Part shown: positions 45,420 through 60,434 of the stretch, piece after piece
Layout: each line of letters starts with the position of its first letter
How positions within the stretch are numbered: position 1 is the stretch's first letter
NCBI GenBank assembly: GCA_963702525.1
Contig: CAVPCY010000009.1
Span: 1-64,000, forward strand
Length of the DNA stretch: 64,000 nt
DNA from: CAVPCY01 sp963702525
GTDB taxonomy: Bacteria > Actinomycetota > Coriobacteriia > Anaerosomatales > PHET01
Reading direction: 5' to 3'
Translations under genes and position numbers: made by a program
Notes under the pieces: generated by a model
Database searches by the model: none
What the model saw: the letters and a program-made list of their open reading frames with translations, nothing else
What the model was told of the DNA's origin: nothing

Positions 45420-45454
45420 AGTGGCCCGCACCGCTTGGCGCAGCGCGGGCCACT
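45420..45454 (-). terminator. Hairpin after nrdJ
   Basis: A perfect ten-base stem AGTGGCCCGC/GCGGGCCACT with a 15-base loop, 25 bases past the nrdJ stop and before dcd. No T-run. Confidence 0.6.
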
Positions 45455-45478
45455 CTGTCGTATCGGAGCGCTACCCCG

Positions 45479-47764
45479 CTAGGCGCATTTGCTGTAGCCG
45501 CAGCTGCGGCAGACGGCACAGCCGCTCTCGTGCTCGAGCGACCCGCCGCATTCCGGGCACGCGCCGGAAAGCATGTCCAGGGTATCCGTGTTCTTCGAGA
45601 CGCCGCTGCCGGCCACTCCGGTCTCGATGAACTGGAGCTGGTGCTCCATGACGATGCCTACAGCATCGGCACAAGAGAGCACCTTGCCGCCTTCGGCCCA
45701 GCACGGAGAGGGGCACCTGATGCCGCGCAGATGCTTGATGATCGCGTCGGGGTCGACGCCGGCACGCAGTGACACCGAGATCAGTCGAGACAGAGCCTCG
45801 CTTTGAGACGCCGCGCACCCACCGGACTTGCCCATCTGGGTGAACACCTCGCAGATGCCCTCTTCGTCCCAGTTGACAGTGACGTAGAGGTTCCCGCAGC
45901 CGGTCTGGATCTTCTCGGTGCGACCCATCGTGACCGCCGGTCGCGGCCTCGGCTCGATCTCGCCGAGGCGGGGTGCGGCCTCCGCCGCTCCCGCTGCGGT
46001 CTTCCCGGTCTTGCCGGTGGTGAGGACCTGGCCCTCTTTGCTGCCGTCACGGTAGATCGTGACGCCTTTGACTCCGAGTTCGTACGCAAGGTCGTACACG
46101 TGACGAACGTCGTCGGGAGAAGCCTCGTTGCCGAAGTTCACCGTCTTGGACACGGCGTTGTCCGTGTGGCGCTGGAAGGCAGCCTGCATACGCACGTGCC
46201 AGTCAGGAGCGATGTCGTGGGCCGTGACGAACGCCGCCTGCACGTCGGACGGCACCTCGTCGATGCCATGAACGGAGCCGTGGTCCGCAATGAGCGCCAT
46301 CAGCTCTCGGCTGTAGAAGCCGCGCTTCACGGCGATCTCCTCGAACAGCGGGTTGACCTCGACGAGGCGGTCGTTGTCCATGACCGTTCGAACGTAGCTC
46401 ACCGCGAAGAGCGGTTCGACTCCCGAGGAGCAGTTCGCGATGATGGACAGCGTGCCGGTCGGGGCGATGGTCGTCACGGTCGCGTTGCGAATCGGGCCAC
46501 CCTCGGGAGTGTCGTAGATCGAACCCTCGAAGTTGGGGAACGAGCCGCGCTCCTCGGCGAGCTTGCGGGAGGCGGACTTGGCCTCGGCGTCGATGAAGCC
46601 CATGACCTTCTCGCCGAGAGCGACACCCTCCTCCGAGTCGTAGCCGAGCCCCAGCTTGATCAGCAGATCCGCCCAACCCATGACGCCCAGGCCGATCTTG
46701 CGGTTCGCGCGCGCCAACTCCCCGATCTGCGGCAGTGGGTAGTTGTTGACCTCGATCACATCGTCGAGGAACCGAACACCGCGGTGCACCACGTCGGCCA
46801 GCCGATCCCAGTCAACGTCGGTACCCGTATCGGCGATCCGCACCATCTTCGAGAGGTTGACCGAGCCGAGGTTGCAGGCCTCGTACGGCAGGAGCGGTTG
46901 CTCCCCGCACGGGTTGGTCGACTCGATCTCGCCGATCCGAGGGGTCGGGTTGTCCCGGTTGATCCGGTCGATGAAGATGATGCCCGGATCCCCGGTAGCC
47001 CAGGCCATCTCGACGATGAGATCGTAGACCTCGAGTGCGTCGAGCTGACCGACAACCGCCTTGTCACGGGGGTTGTGCAGATCGTAAGCGGTTCCGGCCT
47101 TCACCGCCTCCATGAACTCCTCGGTCAGTGCGACCGATATGTTGAAGTTGGCGAAGTCCCCGTCGGCCTTGCACTTGATGAAGTCGAGGATATCGGGGTG
47201 GTCGATTCGGAGTACGCCCATGTTCGCGCCACGACGCGTCCCGCCTTGCTTGACGGCCTCGGTAGCCTGGTTGAACACACGCATGAACGAGACAGGTCCG
47301 CTCGAGACCCCCTGAGTCGACTTGACCTGGTCGCCGGCGGGACGAAGCCGCGAGAACGAGAACCCTGTGCCTCCGCCGGACTTGTGGATCAGCGCGGTGT
47401 CTCGAACCGCTCCGAAGATCGACTCCATGGAGTCTTCGACAGGCAGGACGAAGCAGGCGGAGAGCTGCTGCAGCTCGCGGCCTGCGTTCATCAGAGTCGG
47501 CGAGTTAGGCAGGAACTCGAGCGAGGTCATCAGCTCGTAGAAGTCCGCTGACACCTCCGCCACTCGCCCCTCGTCGGCACCCCAGACACGCTCGGCCGCG
47601 GCGATGTTCTCCGCGACTCGGACGAACATGTCACTGGGCTGCTCGACGGCGTTGCCTTCGGCGTCCTTGCTCAGGTAGCGCTTCTGCAAGACCTTGAGCG
47701 AGTTGGGAGTCAGGATCTCGTCGATCGAACGGGAGTATCCGGTCATGCGCTTCGCTTCAGCCAT
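45479..47764 (-). CDS. nrdJ: Adenosylcobalamin-dependent ribonucleotide reductase (class II)
   Basis: A 761-residue class II RNR that makes deoxynucleotides using a B12 radical, oxygen-independently. Core motifs: SCFVLPVEDSMESI, SGGGTGFSFSRLRP, GTRRGANMGVL, NPCGEQPLLPYEACNLGS (active-site loop), and TTIAPTGTLSIIANCSSGVEP. The C-terminus holds a CPECGG...CAVCRSCGYSKCA zinc-ribbon that probably carries the redox cysteines. Upstream are two NrdR-like boxes (47819-47865). No cobalamin riboswitch (GCCACTG box) was seen. ATG at 47764 with GAGGGG upstream. Confidence 0.97.
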   Translation of the reverse strand: MAEAKRMTGYSRSIDEILTPNSLKVLQKRYLSKDAEGNAVEQPSDMFVRVAENIAAAERVWGADEGRVAEVSADFYELMTSLEFLPNSPTLMNAGRELQQLSACFVLPVEDSMESIFGAVRDTALIHKSGGGTGFSFSRLRPAGDQVKSTQGVSSGPVSFMRVFNQATEAVKQGGTRRGANMGVLRIDHPDILDFIKCKADGDFANFNISVALTEEFMEAVKAGTAYDLHNPRDKAVVGQLDALEVYDLIVEMAWATGDPGIIFIDRINRDNPTPRIGEIESTNPCGEQPLLPYEACNLGSVNLSKMVRIADTGTDVDWDRLADVVHRGVRFLDDVIEVNNYPLPQIGELARANRKIGLGVMGWADLLIKLGLGYDSEEGVALGEKVMGFIDAEAKSASRKLAEERGSFPNFEGSIYDTPEGGPIRNATVTTIAPTGTLSIIANCSSGVEPLFAVSYVRTVMDNDRLVEVNPLFEEIAVKRGFYSRELMALIADHGSVHGIDEVPSDVQAAFVTAHDIAPDWHVRMQAAFQRHTDNAVSKTVNFGNEASPDDVRHVYDLAYELGVKGVTIYRDGSKEGQVLTTGKTGKTAAGAAEAAPRLGEIEPRPRPAVTMGRTEKIQTGCGNLYVTVNWDEEGICEVFTQMGKSGGCAASQSEALSRLISVSLRAGVDPDAIIKHLRGIRCPSPCWAEGGKVLSCADAVGIVMEHQLQFIETGVAGSGVSKNTDTLDMLSGACPECGGSLEHESGCAVCRSCGYSKCA

Positions 47765-47818
47765 TGGGCCCCTCTCCCTCTGGAAGGCCGTTGTCGCTCG
47801 TCTCGCGACCCAGCCTGA

Positions 47819-47865
47819 ATACTACATATAGCGGCTCGGCTATCGTAGAGGCACACATATAGTGC
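47819..47865 (-). promoter_or_regulatory. Pair of NrdR-box-like operators ahead of nrdJ
   Basis: Two AT-rich palindromes, ATACTACATATAGCGG (47819-47834) and GCACACATATAGTGC (47851-47865), resemble the NrdR consensus ACACTATATATAGTGT. Their centres are about 31-32 bp apart, the three-turn spacing of known NrdR boxes. The first box matches 12 of 16 bases; the second is one base short. The nrdR gene is not in this window. Confidence 0.65.
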
Positions 47866-47938
47866 GTCAACGCATCTCGCGATGAGCGGCGCAATAGCCC
47901 GCCGTACGGCAGAAAGAGCGCTCCGCAGGGGCGCAGCA

Positions 47939-47972
47939 AGGCCGCCGCACCCGCAGAGGGATGCGGCGGCCT
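47939..47972 (-). terminator. Hairpin after the NifU-like gene
   Basis: An eleven-base perfect stem AGGCCGCCGCA/TGCGGCGGCCT with a 12-base loop, 23 bases beyond the stop at 47995. It separates the gene from the nrdJ promoter region. Confidence 0.6.
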
Positions 47973-47994
47973 GGTCACACATAGACTTGCTGAA

Positions 47995-48222
47995 TCAGAC
48001 GGGCTCTACCCGAACGACCTCGGGAATCTGCTCCTTGAGCACGCGCTCCACACCGTTCGCGAGCGTCAACTGCGACATCGGGCAGCCTCGGCACGCACCC
48101 TGGAGCGCCACCTTCACGACTCCGTCGTCGGTAACGTCAACCAGCTCGACATCTCCGCCGTCGGCCTGAAGGGCCGGACGGATCAAGTCCAGAGCATCTT
48201 GTACGCTTTCCCTGCTGATCAT
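47995..48222 (-). CDS. NifU C-terminal-domain (Nfu) iron-sulphur carrier
   Basis: A 75-residue Nfu protein that carries or delivers iron-sulphur clusters. The Nfu domain reads IRPALQADGGDVELVDV, then GACRGCPMSQLTL with the CXXC motif. ATG at 48222 with AAGGAGG eight bases upstream. Confidence 0.95.
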   Translation of the reverse strand: MISRESVQDALDLIRPALQADGGDVELVDVTDDGVVKVALQGACRGCPMSQLTLANGVERVLKEQIPEVVRVEPV

Positions 48223-48380
48223 CGACTCTCCTCCTTCGTGGCGAAGCCACCGGCCATTCCGCGAGTGTACGCCATCAGATGAACTGCTTCGATTCCGATA
48301 GGGACTATACCACAATCCTTACCGCCCAAGTCGCCTTTGAACGCGACATCGCCCGACAGCCTCGGGAAGGCGGCGAATGG

Positions 48381-48412
48381 CGGGTGTGATACAGAGCAGC
48401 AGCAGACACCCG
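48381..48412 (-). terminator. Possible terminator of the rRNA operon
   Basis: A seven-base stem CGGGTGT/ACACCCG with an 18-base loop, about 31 bases past the 5S gene. Weak; no T-run. Confidence 0.3.
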
Positions 48413-48426
48413 TGAAGCAGACAATA

Positions 48427-48573
48427 AGAGCCGTCGGATGCACTTAGCGGCGTCCTACTCTCCCAGGCCATTACAGCCCAGTACCATCGGCGCTGGAGGG
48501 CTTAACTACCGAGTTCGGAAAGGGATCGGGTGTACCCCCTCCGCCATAACCACTAAGCGCATCCGACGGCTCT
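48427..48573 (-). other. Processing stem around 5S rRNA
   Basis: A perfect 15-bp inverted repeat, AGAGCCGTCGGATGC at 48427-48441 and its complement at 48559-48573, brackets the 5S gene. It would form a long stem with the 5S in its loop, as for RNase processing of 5S precursors. Confidence 0.75.
48443..48557 (-). rRNA. rrf: 5S ribosomal RNA
   Basis: The minus strand reads CTTAGTGGTTATGGCGGAGG, then CCGATCCCTTTCCGAACTCGG and ends CTAAG after CTGGGAGAGTAGGACGCCGC, the conserved 5S sequence. About 115 bases. Confidence 0.95.
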
Positions 48574-48636
48574 CGCACGTCGGAGCACAGGTATGCTGCT
48601 GTCAAAGCGCGCGGCGATACGCCGGCTACCCTGAAT

Positions 48637-51703
<3,067 letters not shown>

Positions 51704-51753
51704 TTTCAAGGTGCCGACGCGCCCCAGGAGGGCGCGCGCGAGGGCCTGAGCCC

Positions 51754-53575
<1,822 letters not shown>

Positions 53576-53660
53576 AGGTTCAAGTCTGCGGCGGATTGTC
53601 CCGCTATCCTGCGGTTTCACCCGCCGCACGCCAGCCGACCGTTCTCGGCGGCGAGGTGAT

Positions 53661-53689
53661 ACATTACGCACTCACCTGTGCGGTGTCAA
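53661..53689 (-). promoter_or_regulatory. rrn promoter
   Basis: On the minus strand TTGACA (53689-53684), a spacer of exactly 17 bases, and TAATGT (53666-53661). The AT-rich GTACAAATTGTTCTAAG just upstream could act as an UP element. Transcription would start near 53654. Confidence 0.85.
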
Positions 53690-53994
53690 CAGGGTTCTTA
53701 GAACAATTTGTACGAAGCGAGAAGTGGGGCTGTCGGAGACCCCTGTGGCCTGCGACAACAGCGCCCCCCGCTCGTGTGCGAGAGGCGCGGCCAACTACGA
53801 TCACGCGGCGCTAAGCGCTGCAGCACGTCAGTCTATTGCACCTCTCGGCCTGTCCTGATTGTCAACACGCGTTCCGATCTCCTCGGACATCGCTCGCAGC
53901 GGCTTCGCTGCGCCAAACTCACTCCCGGTCGGACTTGCCATCTTCGGTCCGCCCGGAACACGAATATACCCACGCCGCACCGGCCGCAACCGTG

Positions 53995-55203
53995 TCAGCC
54001 TCGAGCCACGGGCCTGGCGAACCGCCGCCTACCCACCTGAACGACCTTCCCTTCTATGTACGCGCGCGCGACAGAGTAGTTCTTCGGCTCGACAGGCTCG
54101 CCGTCCAAGCGGACTCCGCCTCCGTCGATCAGCCGCCTTCCCTCCGAACTCGAAGGCGCCAGCCCAAGATCGTGGAGCAGCCCGGGCAGATAGACCTCGT
54201 CTTCGAGCTCCACCTCGATGCTCGGTACGTCCTGAGGAGCTTGATGCTGCTTGAAGACGCGATCGAACGCCTCCTCTGCCGCAGTCGCCTCATCCTGAGA
54301 GTGGTAGACCGCCACGATCTCACGAGCGAGCCGGCGCTTCAGCTCGTTCGGATGCTGCGACCCGTTCTCAAGCCCGGCGCCAAGCGCGTCAACCTCGTCG
54401 ACGCCCACCGCGGTGCACAGCCTGAAGTACTTGATCATGAGCTCGTCCGGGATCGACATGACCTTCCCGAACATCTCGTCCGCCGGGTCGGTCAGCCCCA
54501 CGTAGTTGCCGTAGCTCTTGCTCATCTTCTGGACGCCGTCGGTGCCCTCGAGCAGAGGCAGCGTGAGCGCGCACTGCGGCTCCATCCCGAACTTCTCCAT
54601 CAGCTCGCGCCCGGCAAGCAGGTTGAACAGCTGGTCGGTGCCTCCCAGCTCGATGTCGGCCTCTATCGCCACCGAGTCGTACGCCTGCATCACGGGATAG
54701 AGGAACTCATGAAGCGATATCGGCCGCTGCTCCGCGTAGCGCTTGGCGAAGTCATCGCGCTCGAGGATCCGTGCGACAGTGAACTGGCTTGTCAGCCTCA
54801 GGATCATCTCGAAGTCGATCTTGCCGAGCCATTCCGAGTTGCGTCGCAGCTCGGTCATGTCGGGATCGAGAATCCTGAAGGCCTGCTCGATGTAGGTGTC
54901 GGCGTTGGCGTCGATCTCGGCCAGTGTGAGCGGCGGGCGGGTCGAGTTCCGACCCGAAGGGTCGCCGATGAGTGCCGTGAAGTCGCCGATGATCAGAACG
55001 ACTACATGGCCCAGATCCTGGAACTGCCGCAGCTTGCGCAGGGGAACCGCATGACCGAGGTGCAGGTCGGGAGCGGTCGGATCGACACCGAGCTTCACAC
55101 GCAGCGCGCGGCCGCGCTCGAGCTTGCGCCTGAGATCGGCCGCGGGCACCAACGCCGCGATGCCGCTCTCGATCACGTGGAGCTGTTCGTCGACGGGCAG
55201 CAA
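53995..55203 (-). CDS. tyrS: Tyrosyl-tRNA synthetase
   Basis: A 402-residue class I aminoacyl-tRNA synthetase. The ATP-binding HLGH motif (in PTAPDLHLGHAVP), IGDFTALIGDPSGRN, the KMSKS loop (in VQKMSKSYGNY) and a C-terminal S4 RNA-binding domain (RLIDGGGVRLDGEPV) are present. I take a TTG start at 55203, nine bases after GAGGAGG; the open frame upstream has no family similarity. Divergent from the penicillin-binding protein at 55403. Confidence 0.96.
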   Translation of the reverse strand: MLPVDEQLHVIESGIAALVPAADLRRKLERGRALRVKLGVDPTAPDLHLGHAVPLRKLRQFQDLGHVVVLIIGDFTALIGDPSGRNSTRPPLTLAEIDANADTYIEQAFRILDPDMTELRRNSEWLGKIDFEMILRLTSQFTVARILERDDFAKRYAEQRPISLHEFLYPVMQAYDSVAIEADIELGGTDQLFNLLAGRELMEKFGMEPQCALTLPLLEGTDGVQKMSKSYGNYVGLTDPADEMFGKVMSIPDELMIKYFRLCTAVGVDEVDALGAGLENGSQHPNELKRRLAREIVAVYHSQDEATAAEEAFDRVFKQHQAPQDVPSIEVELEDEVYLPGLLHDLGLAPSSSEGRRLIDGGGVRLDGEPVEPKNYSVARAYIEGKVVQVGRRRFARPVARG

Positions 55204-55402
55204 CAGAAGCGTCCTCCTCGTTGGCGATACACCGGTAACGGAGCGACTACGGGCCCGCCAAAGGCCGGCCGCGGCGCGCGAGTTGCGTGTCATACTAGCA
55301 GACGAAGACCCCGCGACCGGCCGCGTTGCCGCACTCCGACAGCTCGGGCGGGTCACGACAGCGCGCACTATTCGTCGCACCCGCGACGCACCTAAGGAAC
55401 CA

Positions 55403-57991
55403 ATGGCCCAGCACCGTTCAGATCGCAATCCGCGCCCCGCACGACGCCCGAGGCCGCAGAGCAAGTCCGCTGCTAGCGCGGGCGCGAAGTCGCGCTCGAA
55501 CTCGTCAGCGGGCAAGCGGCCCAAAGCGCCGGCACAGGCCGCCAAACCGCGGACGGCCGCTCCTCGCAGACCAGGCAGGGCTTGGCGGATCGTCCGCGGG
55601 GTGGCGGTGTTCCTGCTGCTTGTCGTTGTTGCCGTTGCGGTGACCGGCTGCGCGGTCTACAACTCGATGGCGCGGCAGCTCCCGGACCCTAACGTCGCGA
55701 ACGCGAAGGGTCGAGACCAGACGACGGTGATCTACGACCGCAACGGCAAGGTCCTCACCCGGCTTTACGCCGAGGAGAACCGCCAAGACGTCACGCTCGA
55801 TCAGATGCCTCAGCACCTCAGGCAGGCTGTCATCGCCACCGAGGATCAGCGCTTCTACGAGCACTCGGGGCTCGACCCGATCGGCATCGCGCGCGCGCTC
55901 GTCACCGATGTCGCACGCCGTGAGAAGGCGCAAGGCGGTTCGACGATCACGCAGCAATACGTCAAACAGGCCTTCGTCACCAGCGAGCGAACCGTCAAGC
56001 GCAAGGTTCAGGAGGCCATCCTCGCCCAGCGCATCGAGCGGCGCTACACGAAGGACCAGATACTCCAGAACTACCTGAACACCATCTACTTCGGACACGG
56101 CGCCTACGGCGTCGAGGCGGCGTCGCGCGCGTACTTCAACAAGAGCGTCGGCCAACTCACGGTACCCGAGGCGGCGATGATCGCCGGCGTCATCAAGTCG
56201 CCCGGCCGCTACTCGCCCTACTTGGAGCCGGATGCCGCGCTGCTGCGCCGCAACACCGTGCTTGCCCAGATGAGGTCGCAAGGCTATCTGGACGAGACTG
56301 CGTTTCAGCAAGCCATGGCCACCCCTGTCGAGGTGGCGGGCCTGAAGGCACGGTCCACGCGAGCACCCTACTTCGTCGAGTGGGTCAAGAAGCAGCTGAT
56401 TGACGAGTACGGTGAAGCGGCTGTCTACCGGGGTGGGCTCAGGGTGAAGACCACTCTCGACCCCGCTGCCCAGGCAGCTGCCGAGAAGGCGATACGGTCT
56501 CACCTGGACCGCAAGGGCGACCCCTCGGCAGCCTTGGTCGCCGTCCGTCCGGGCACCGGTGAGGTGCTGGCGATGGTTGGCGGCCGCAGCTTCGAGAAGC
56601 AGCAGTTCAACGTGGCTGTGCAGGGCAAACGCCAGCCGGGTTCCGCTTTCAAGCCCTTCGTCTTGGCTACCGCACTTGATCAGGGCGTCAGCCCGGAGCG
56701 AGCGTTCAAGAGCGGGCCGATGAAGCTCCAGGTCGGCGACGACGTCTGGAACGTGACCGGAGCGCATGGCGGGTCCAAAGGCATGATGCGGCTGCGCAAG
56801 GCTACCGAGCAGTCGGTGAACTCGGTGTTCGCACAGCTCATCCTTGACGTGGGCGCCGAAGAAGTGGTGAGAACAGCCGAACGGATGGGTGTTTCGAAGG
56901 GCATAGCACCCGTGCCCGCCATCGCGCTGGGCGGGCTTGAAGACGGCGTGTCGCCACTCGACATGGCCAGCGCATACGCGACGCTTGCCGCAGGTGGGAA
57001 GCGGGCTCGACCCTACTCGATCATCTCCGTCGAGGATGCGAACGGACGGGTGCTCTCGAAGGCGTCCCGAAAGATCACGCGCGTCCTCGACCCCGCTGTT
57101 GCCTACCTTACGACCGATATCCTCAAGGGTGTCATTGCCCGCGGGACGGGAACGGCGGCGCAGATAGGCCGGCCGGCCGCGGGCAAGACCGGCACCACGC
57201 AGGAGTATCGAGACGCCTGGTTCGTCGGCTACACACCCGACCTCGCAACCGCGGTGTGGGTCGGCTACGCGGACTCGCAACGTGAGATGAAGTCGGTGCA
57301 TGGCCGGGCGGTGACGGGTGGCTCCTTCCCTGCAGAGATATGGTCCACGTTCATGCGCAAGGTGCTCAACAAGAGACCCGAACGCGAATTCAGCAGGCCC
57401 GACGGGCTCACAACGGCCAAGCTGTGCTCGGAAAGCGGGGAGTTGGCGACCGAGTTCTGCCCGAAGACGACATCGGCGCTGGTGGTCGCGGCGCACGAAC
57501 CTCAGCCGTGCCAGCTTCACACCAAGCCGGTTGAGGTGAAGCTGCCACGTCTGGTGGGTCTTGCGAAGGAAGACGCGCTCGCGCAGATCGAAACGCTGAA
57601 ACTCAAGGCGAAGGTCGTCGAGAAGCAGGTAGCCGGAGTAGCCGCAGGCATCGTGGCGCAGCAAAGCCCGGCGGCCGGCGCGCGCGTCAAGGTCGGCTCG
57701 CAAGTCACCCTCGTCGTCTCCGCAGGGGCGTCGGCCGACGCACCGCCCAAGGCGGCGTTCACCGTTTCCGACTCACCGAAGGCGGGCAAGTCGGCGAGTC
57801 TGGACGGAGGCGACTCCACCGACGATGGGACGATCGCCAGCTACTACTGGGAGTTCGGCGACGGACAGACCGCGACGGGCAAGTCACCCTCGCACACGTG
57901 GGCGGCGCCCGGGACCTACGAGGTCACACTGTGGGTGACCGACGACGCGGGACAGCAGGGCTCCGTCACCAAGTCGATCGCGGTCAAGTAG
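55403..57991 (+). CDS. Class A penicillin-binding protein with PASTA and PKD domains
   Basis: An 862-residue bifunctional PBP that polymerises and cross-links peptidoglycan outside the membrane. A basic cytoplasmic tail is followed by a helix (VAVFLLLVVVAVAVTGCAVY), the GT51 glycosyltransferase (ATEDQRFYEHSGLD, GGSTITQQYVKQ), and the transpeptidase with SXXK (PGSAFKPF), SXN (SVNSV) and KTG (GKTGTT). At the C-terminus come a PASTA domain (PRLVGLAKEDALAQIE to LVVSAG) and a PKD-like domain (YYWEFGDGQTATGKS, HTWAAPGTYEVTLWV). ATG at 55403 with AAGGA upstream. The PKD end is unusual. A second PBP of the same class is 3 kb downstream. Confidence 0.94.
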   Translation: MAQHRSDRNPRPARRPRPQSKSAASAGAKSRSNSSAGKRPKAPAQAAKPRTAAPRRPGRAWRIVRGVAVFLLLVVVAVAVTGCAVYNSMARQLPDPNVANAKGRDQTTVIYDRNGKVLTRLYAEENRQDVTLDQMPQHLRQAVIATEDQRFYEHSGLDPIGIARALVTDVARREKAQGGSTITQQYVKQAFVTSERTVKRKVQEAILAQRIERRYTKDQILQNYLNTIYFGHGAYGVEAASRAYFNKSVGQLTVPEAAMIAGVIKSPGRYSPYLEPDAALLRRNTVLAQMRSQGYLDETAFQQAMATPVEVAGLKARSTRAPYFVEWVKKQLIDEYGEAAVYRGGLRVKTTLDPAAQAAAEKAIRSHLDRKGDPSAALVAVRPGTGEVLAMVGGRSFEKQQFNVAVQGKRQPGSAFKPFVLATALDQGVSPERAFKSGPMKLQVGDDVWNVTGAHGGSKGMMRLRKATEQSVNSVFAQLILDVGAEEVVRTAERMGVSKGIAPVPAIALGGLEDGVSPLDMASAYATLAAGGKRARPYSIISVEDANGRVLSKASRKITRVLDPAVAYLTTDILKGVIARGTGTAAQIGRPAAGKTGTTQEYRDAWFVGYTPDLATAVWVGYADSQREMKSVHGRAVTGGSFPAEIWSTFMRKVLNKRPEREFSRPDGLTTAKLCSESGELATEFCPKTTSALVVAAHEPQPCQLHTKPVEVKLPRLVGLAKEDALAQIETLKLKAKVVEKQVAGVAAGIVAQQSPAAGARVKVGSQVTLVVSAGASADAPPKAAFTVSDSPKAGKSASLDGGDSTDDGTIASYYWEFGDGQTATGKSPSHTWAAPGTYEVTLWVTDDAGQQGSVTKSIAVK

Positions 57992-58015
57992 CGCTTGCGG
58001 CGCCGCGCCGTCGAG

Positions 58016-60434
58016 TCACTTCACTCCGCGGAAGAAGTGGCCCGACGTGACCGCGCTGCGCTCGGCGCGCGAAGGCTCCCGACCCGCCAGCACGTCTTGC
58101 AGCGTCTGGCGCACGCGGGCCACGATCGCAGCCGCCGCGTTCGCGCGCACGCGTCTCCAAGTCGAGTCTAAGCGCCGACACCCCGGTCGCCAGCACCTCA
58201 GGAAACGCATGCGTCAGATCGAGCGGCACGGAGTTGTAGATGTGCGTTCGGCCGGACGAGTCGGTCCGCAGCGGGAACGAGTAGCCCTTGCGGTCACGCA
58301 GGAACCTCCAGCCGCTCCTGCGTTTGCACGAATCGCAGCGCTGCCCGCACTCCCCCTCGGACATCAGGATGCAGTGCTCGGTCACCATCACTTCCTGTCG
58401 TCCGTACACCGAGATGCCCACCGGAACCGGGCTCTGCGCTGTGACCTCGGCAATCTGCCGAGAGGACAGCTCCGGCGAAAGCCACACGAACGACGCCCCG
58501 ATCTCGGAGAGCTCAGCGACCGAATGAGCGTTCAGCGCGTTCAGCGACCAGTGGGCCTCCACTCGCGCTCCGCTCTGCCTGGCGAGGTCCATCAGCCCCA
58601 ACGTGGCCGCGACCACGGTCGAGCCCTCGGTTGCCGACTCGAGCGCGCGATCGGTCTCTCCGTCGTGGCAGATGCGCGGGAGCATCGGCACGACACCGCG
58701 CGGAATCGGTCCGTCACCCAGAACCTCCGCGGGCACGTGCACGGACTCGCAGCCCGCTTGCAGGCAAGCACGGGCCGTCGCCAGGTCCGTCACGGAGGCG
58801 ACGATGCCCGGCGCGGGGAGCAGGTTGCGATGCGGACGGGGCAGGAACGGGATCTTCGGGCTTGTCACGGCGCGGTCAGCCCACGGCATGAGGAGGTCCG
58901 CTTCGTAGCCCTCGATCGCCTCACGCCTCACACGGTGCAGTGTGGAGAACCCGATGCCGGCATCCGGGGACACCGCGATGTCCCAGGACGCTGGCACGAA
59001 AGCGGTTCCGCCGAACCGGCCCACATGTTCAGCCACGTCCTCCGCGGTGACCGCTCGAGTTCTCGCCGGCTCCACTGCAGGGCCCTCGGCGCACCCGCGC
59101 CGCCCGGTTGCATCCGAGACCGCAACGCGGACCGGCTCGCCGACAACCACGCGCACGGCAACGTCCAGCGGGATCCCGGTCGCGCCTGATTCATCGGTGA
59201 ACGTGCGCCCCGCCGCAGCCGAGAGGGAGGCGTTCCTGACGCGAAACACCCTGTCTCCGGCAGACACCGGTTCGTCGAGCGTGATCTGCGCCCGCGTTCC
59301 GGCCGGTACGCTGCGGTGTGTGGTACCCGCATAGGTCGCCTCACCGATACGCTGCGCGAACCTGCCACGGGAGGTCCATATCTCGATCGTGTCTTCCGCA
59401 TCGACCTGTACATCGAAGTTGATGCCGGCCGAGTGGCCGCTGTACGTGGCGACACGCCCCACCAGCACGCCCCGATTGTTGGGCCGGCGGTAGCTCATCA
59501 TGTCGTTGCCGCGCTCGCCTCTCAGGTACGCCTCGGTGAGTCCTCGGCTGAACGCCTCCTCGAGTACCGACATCTCGCCGTCACGAACCTCGTACTCCTC
59601 CGGCCCGGCGTAAGCACGATCGAGTGCCGAGCGGTACACACCGGTGACGAGCGCGACGTACTCGGCGCTCTTCATGCGCCCCTCGATCTTGAGCGCCGCG
59701 ACCCGCGCCCGAACCAACTCAGGCAGCATCGTGATGCCCGCGAGGTCCTTCGGCGAGAGCAGATGTGCTCCGGGCGTCGCGAGTGTCGCACCCTTCGAGT
59801 CGACCAGCTCGTAGGTCAGCCGGCACGGCTGGGCGCACAGGCCACGGTTGGCCGAACGTGCGCCAACCAGTGACGAGAGCAGGCATTGGCCCGAGTAGCA
59901 CACGCAGATGGCGCCGTGCACGAACGACTCGACCTCGACTCCGGCGGCCGCTCCCGAGGCGACCAGTTCGGCCACCTCCTCGACCGACGTCTCGCGCGCA
60001 AGGGTCACCCGGGAGGCGCCGCGGGAACCGAGCACGACGACCGACGACGAGCTGTGGGCGTTGAGCTGGGTCGACGCGTGGATCCGCACGTACGGCAACG
60101 CGAGCCTCACCGCACGGATCAGACCCAGGTCCTGCAGGATGACCGCATCCACTCCGGCAGCCCAGGCTTCGTCGATCAGGGCGAGCGCTTCTTCGAGTTC
60201 GGCAGGCAGCACGACCACGTTCGCCGTCAGATAGACTCGCACGCCGTGCACGTGTGCGAAGCGGCACGCCTCTCGAAGCGCGTCGAGTGTGAAGTTCTCG
60301 GCCCCTCGGCGGGCGTTGAGCTTGTCCACACCCAGGTACACGGCATCGGCACCGTTGGCGACCGCTGCGCGCAGCGCGTCGTGCCCGCCACTTGGGGCGA
60401 GTAGCTCGGGAATCTGCGGTTCGGGCGTGCTCAT
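58016..60434 (-). CDS. U32-family peptidase/hydroxylase-like protein, frameshifted near the end
   Basis: About 805 residues after repair. The U32 domain has PELLAPSGGHDALRAAVANGADAVYLG, the cysteine-rich VHGAICVCYSGQCLLSS, RSANRGLCAQPCR and KIEGRMKSAEYV. The DUF3656 insert follows. Near 58155 the frame changes: LRLDLET continues in another frame as RVRANAAAAIVARVRQTL and ends TSGHFFRGVK at 58016, the typical end. U32 proteins include collagenase-like peptidases and RlhA/TrhP, which hydroxylate RNA; the multi-cysteine cluster favours the RNA-modifying type. It converges on the first PBP. Confidence 0.9.

Noticed and set aside
45803..47551. A 582-codon open frame on the plus strand opposite nrdJ
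   Set aside because: Antisense shadow of the RNR gene without recognisable motifs.
47765..47994. Cobalamin riboswitch before nrdJ
   Set aside because: The conserved GCCACTG box and surrounding structure were looked for and not found; NrdR-like boxes explain the region better.
53830..53865. A second rrn promoter (TTGACA and TAGACT)
   Set aside because: The two hexamers are 24 bases apart, too far for one promoter; kept only as a remark in the leader entry.
55505..57703. A 732-codon open frame on the minus strand opposite the first PBP
   Set aside because: It is the mirror of a real gene in high-GC DNA; no domains or ribosome-binding site, and the plus-strand PBP is unmistakable.
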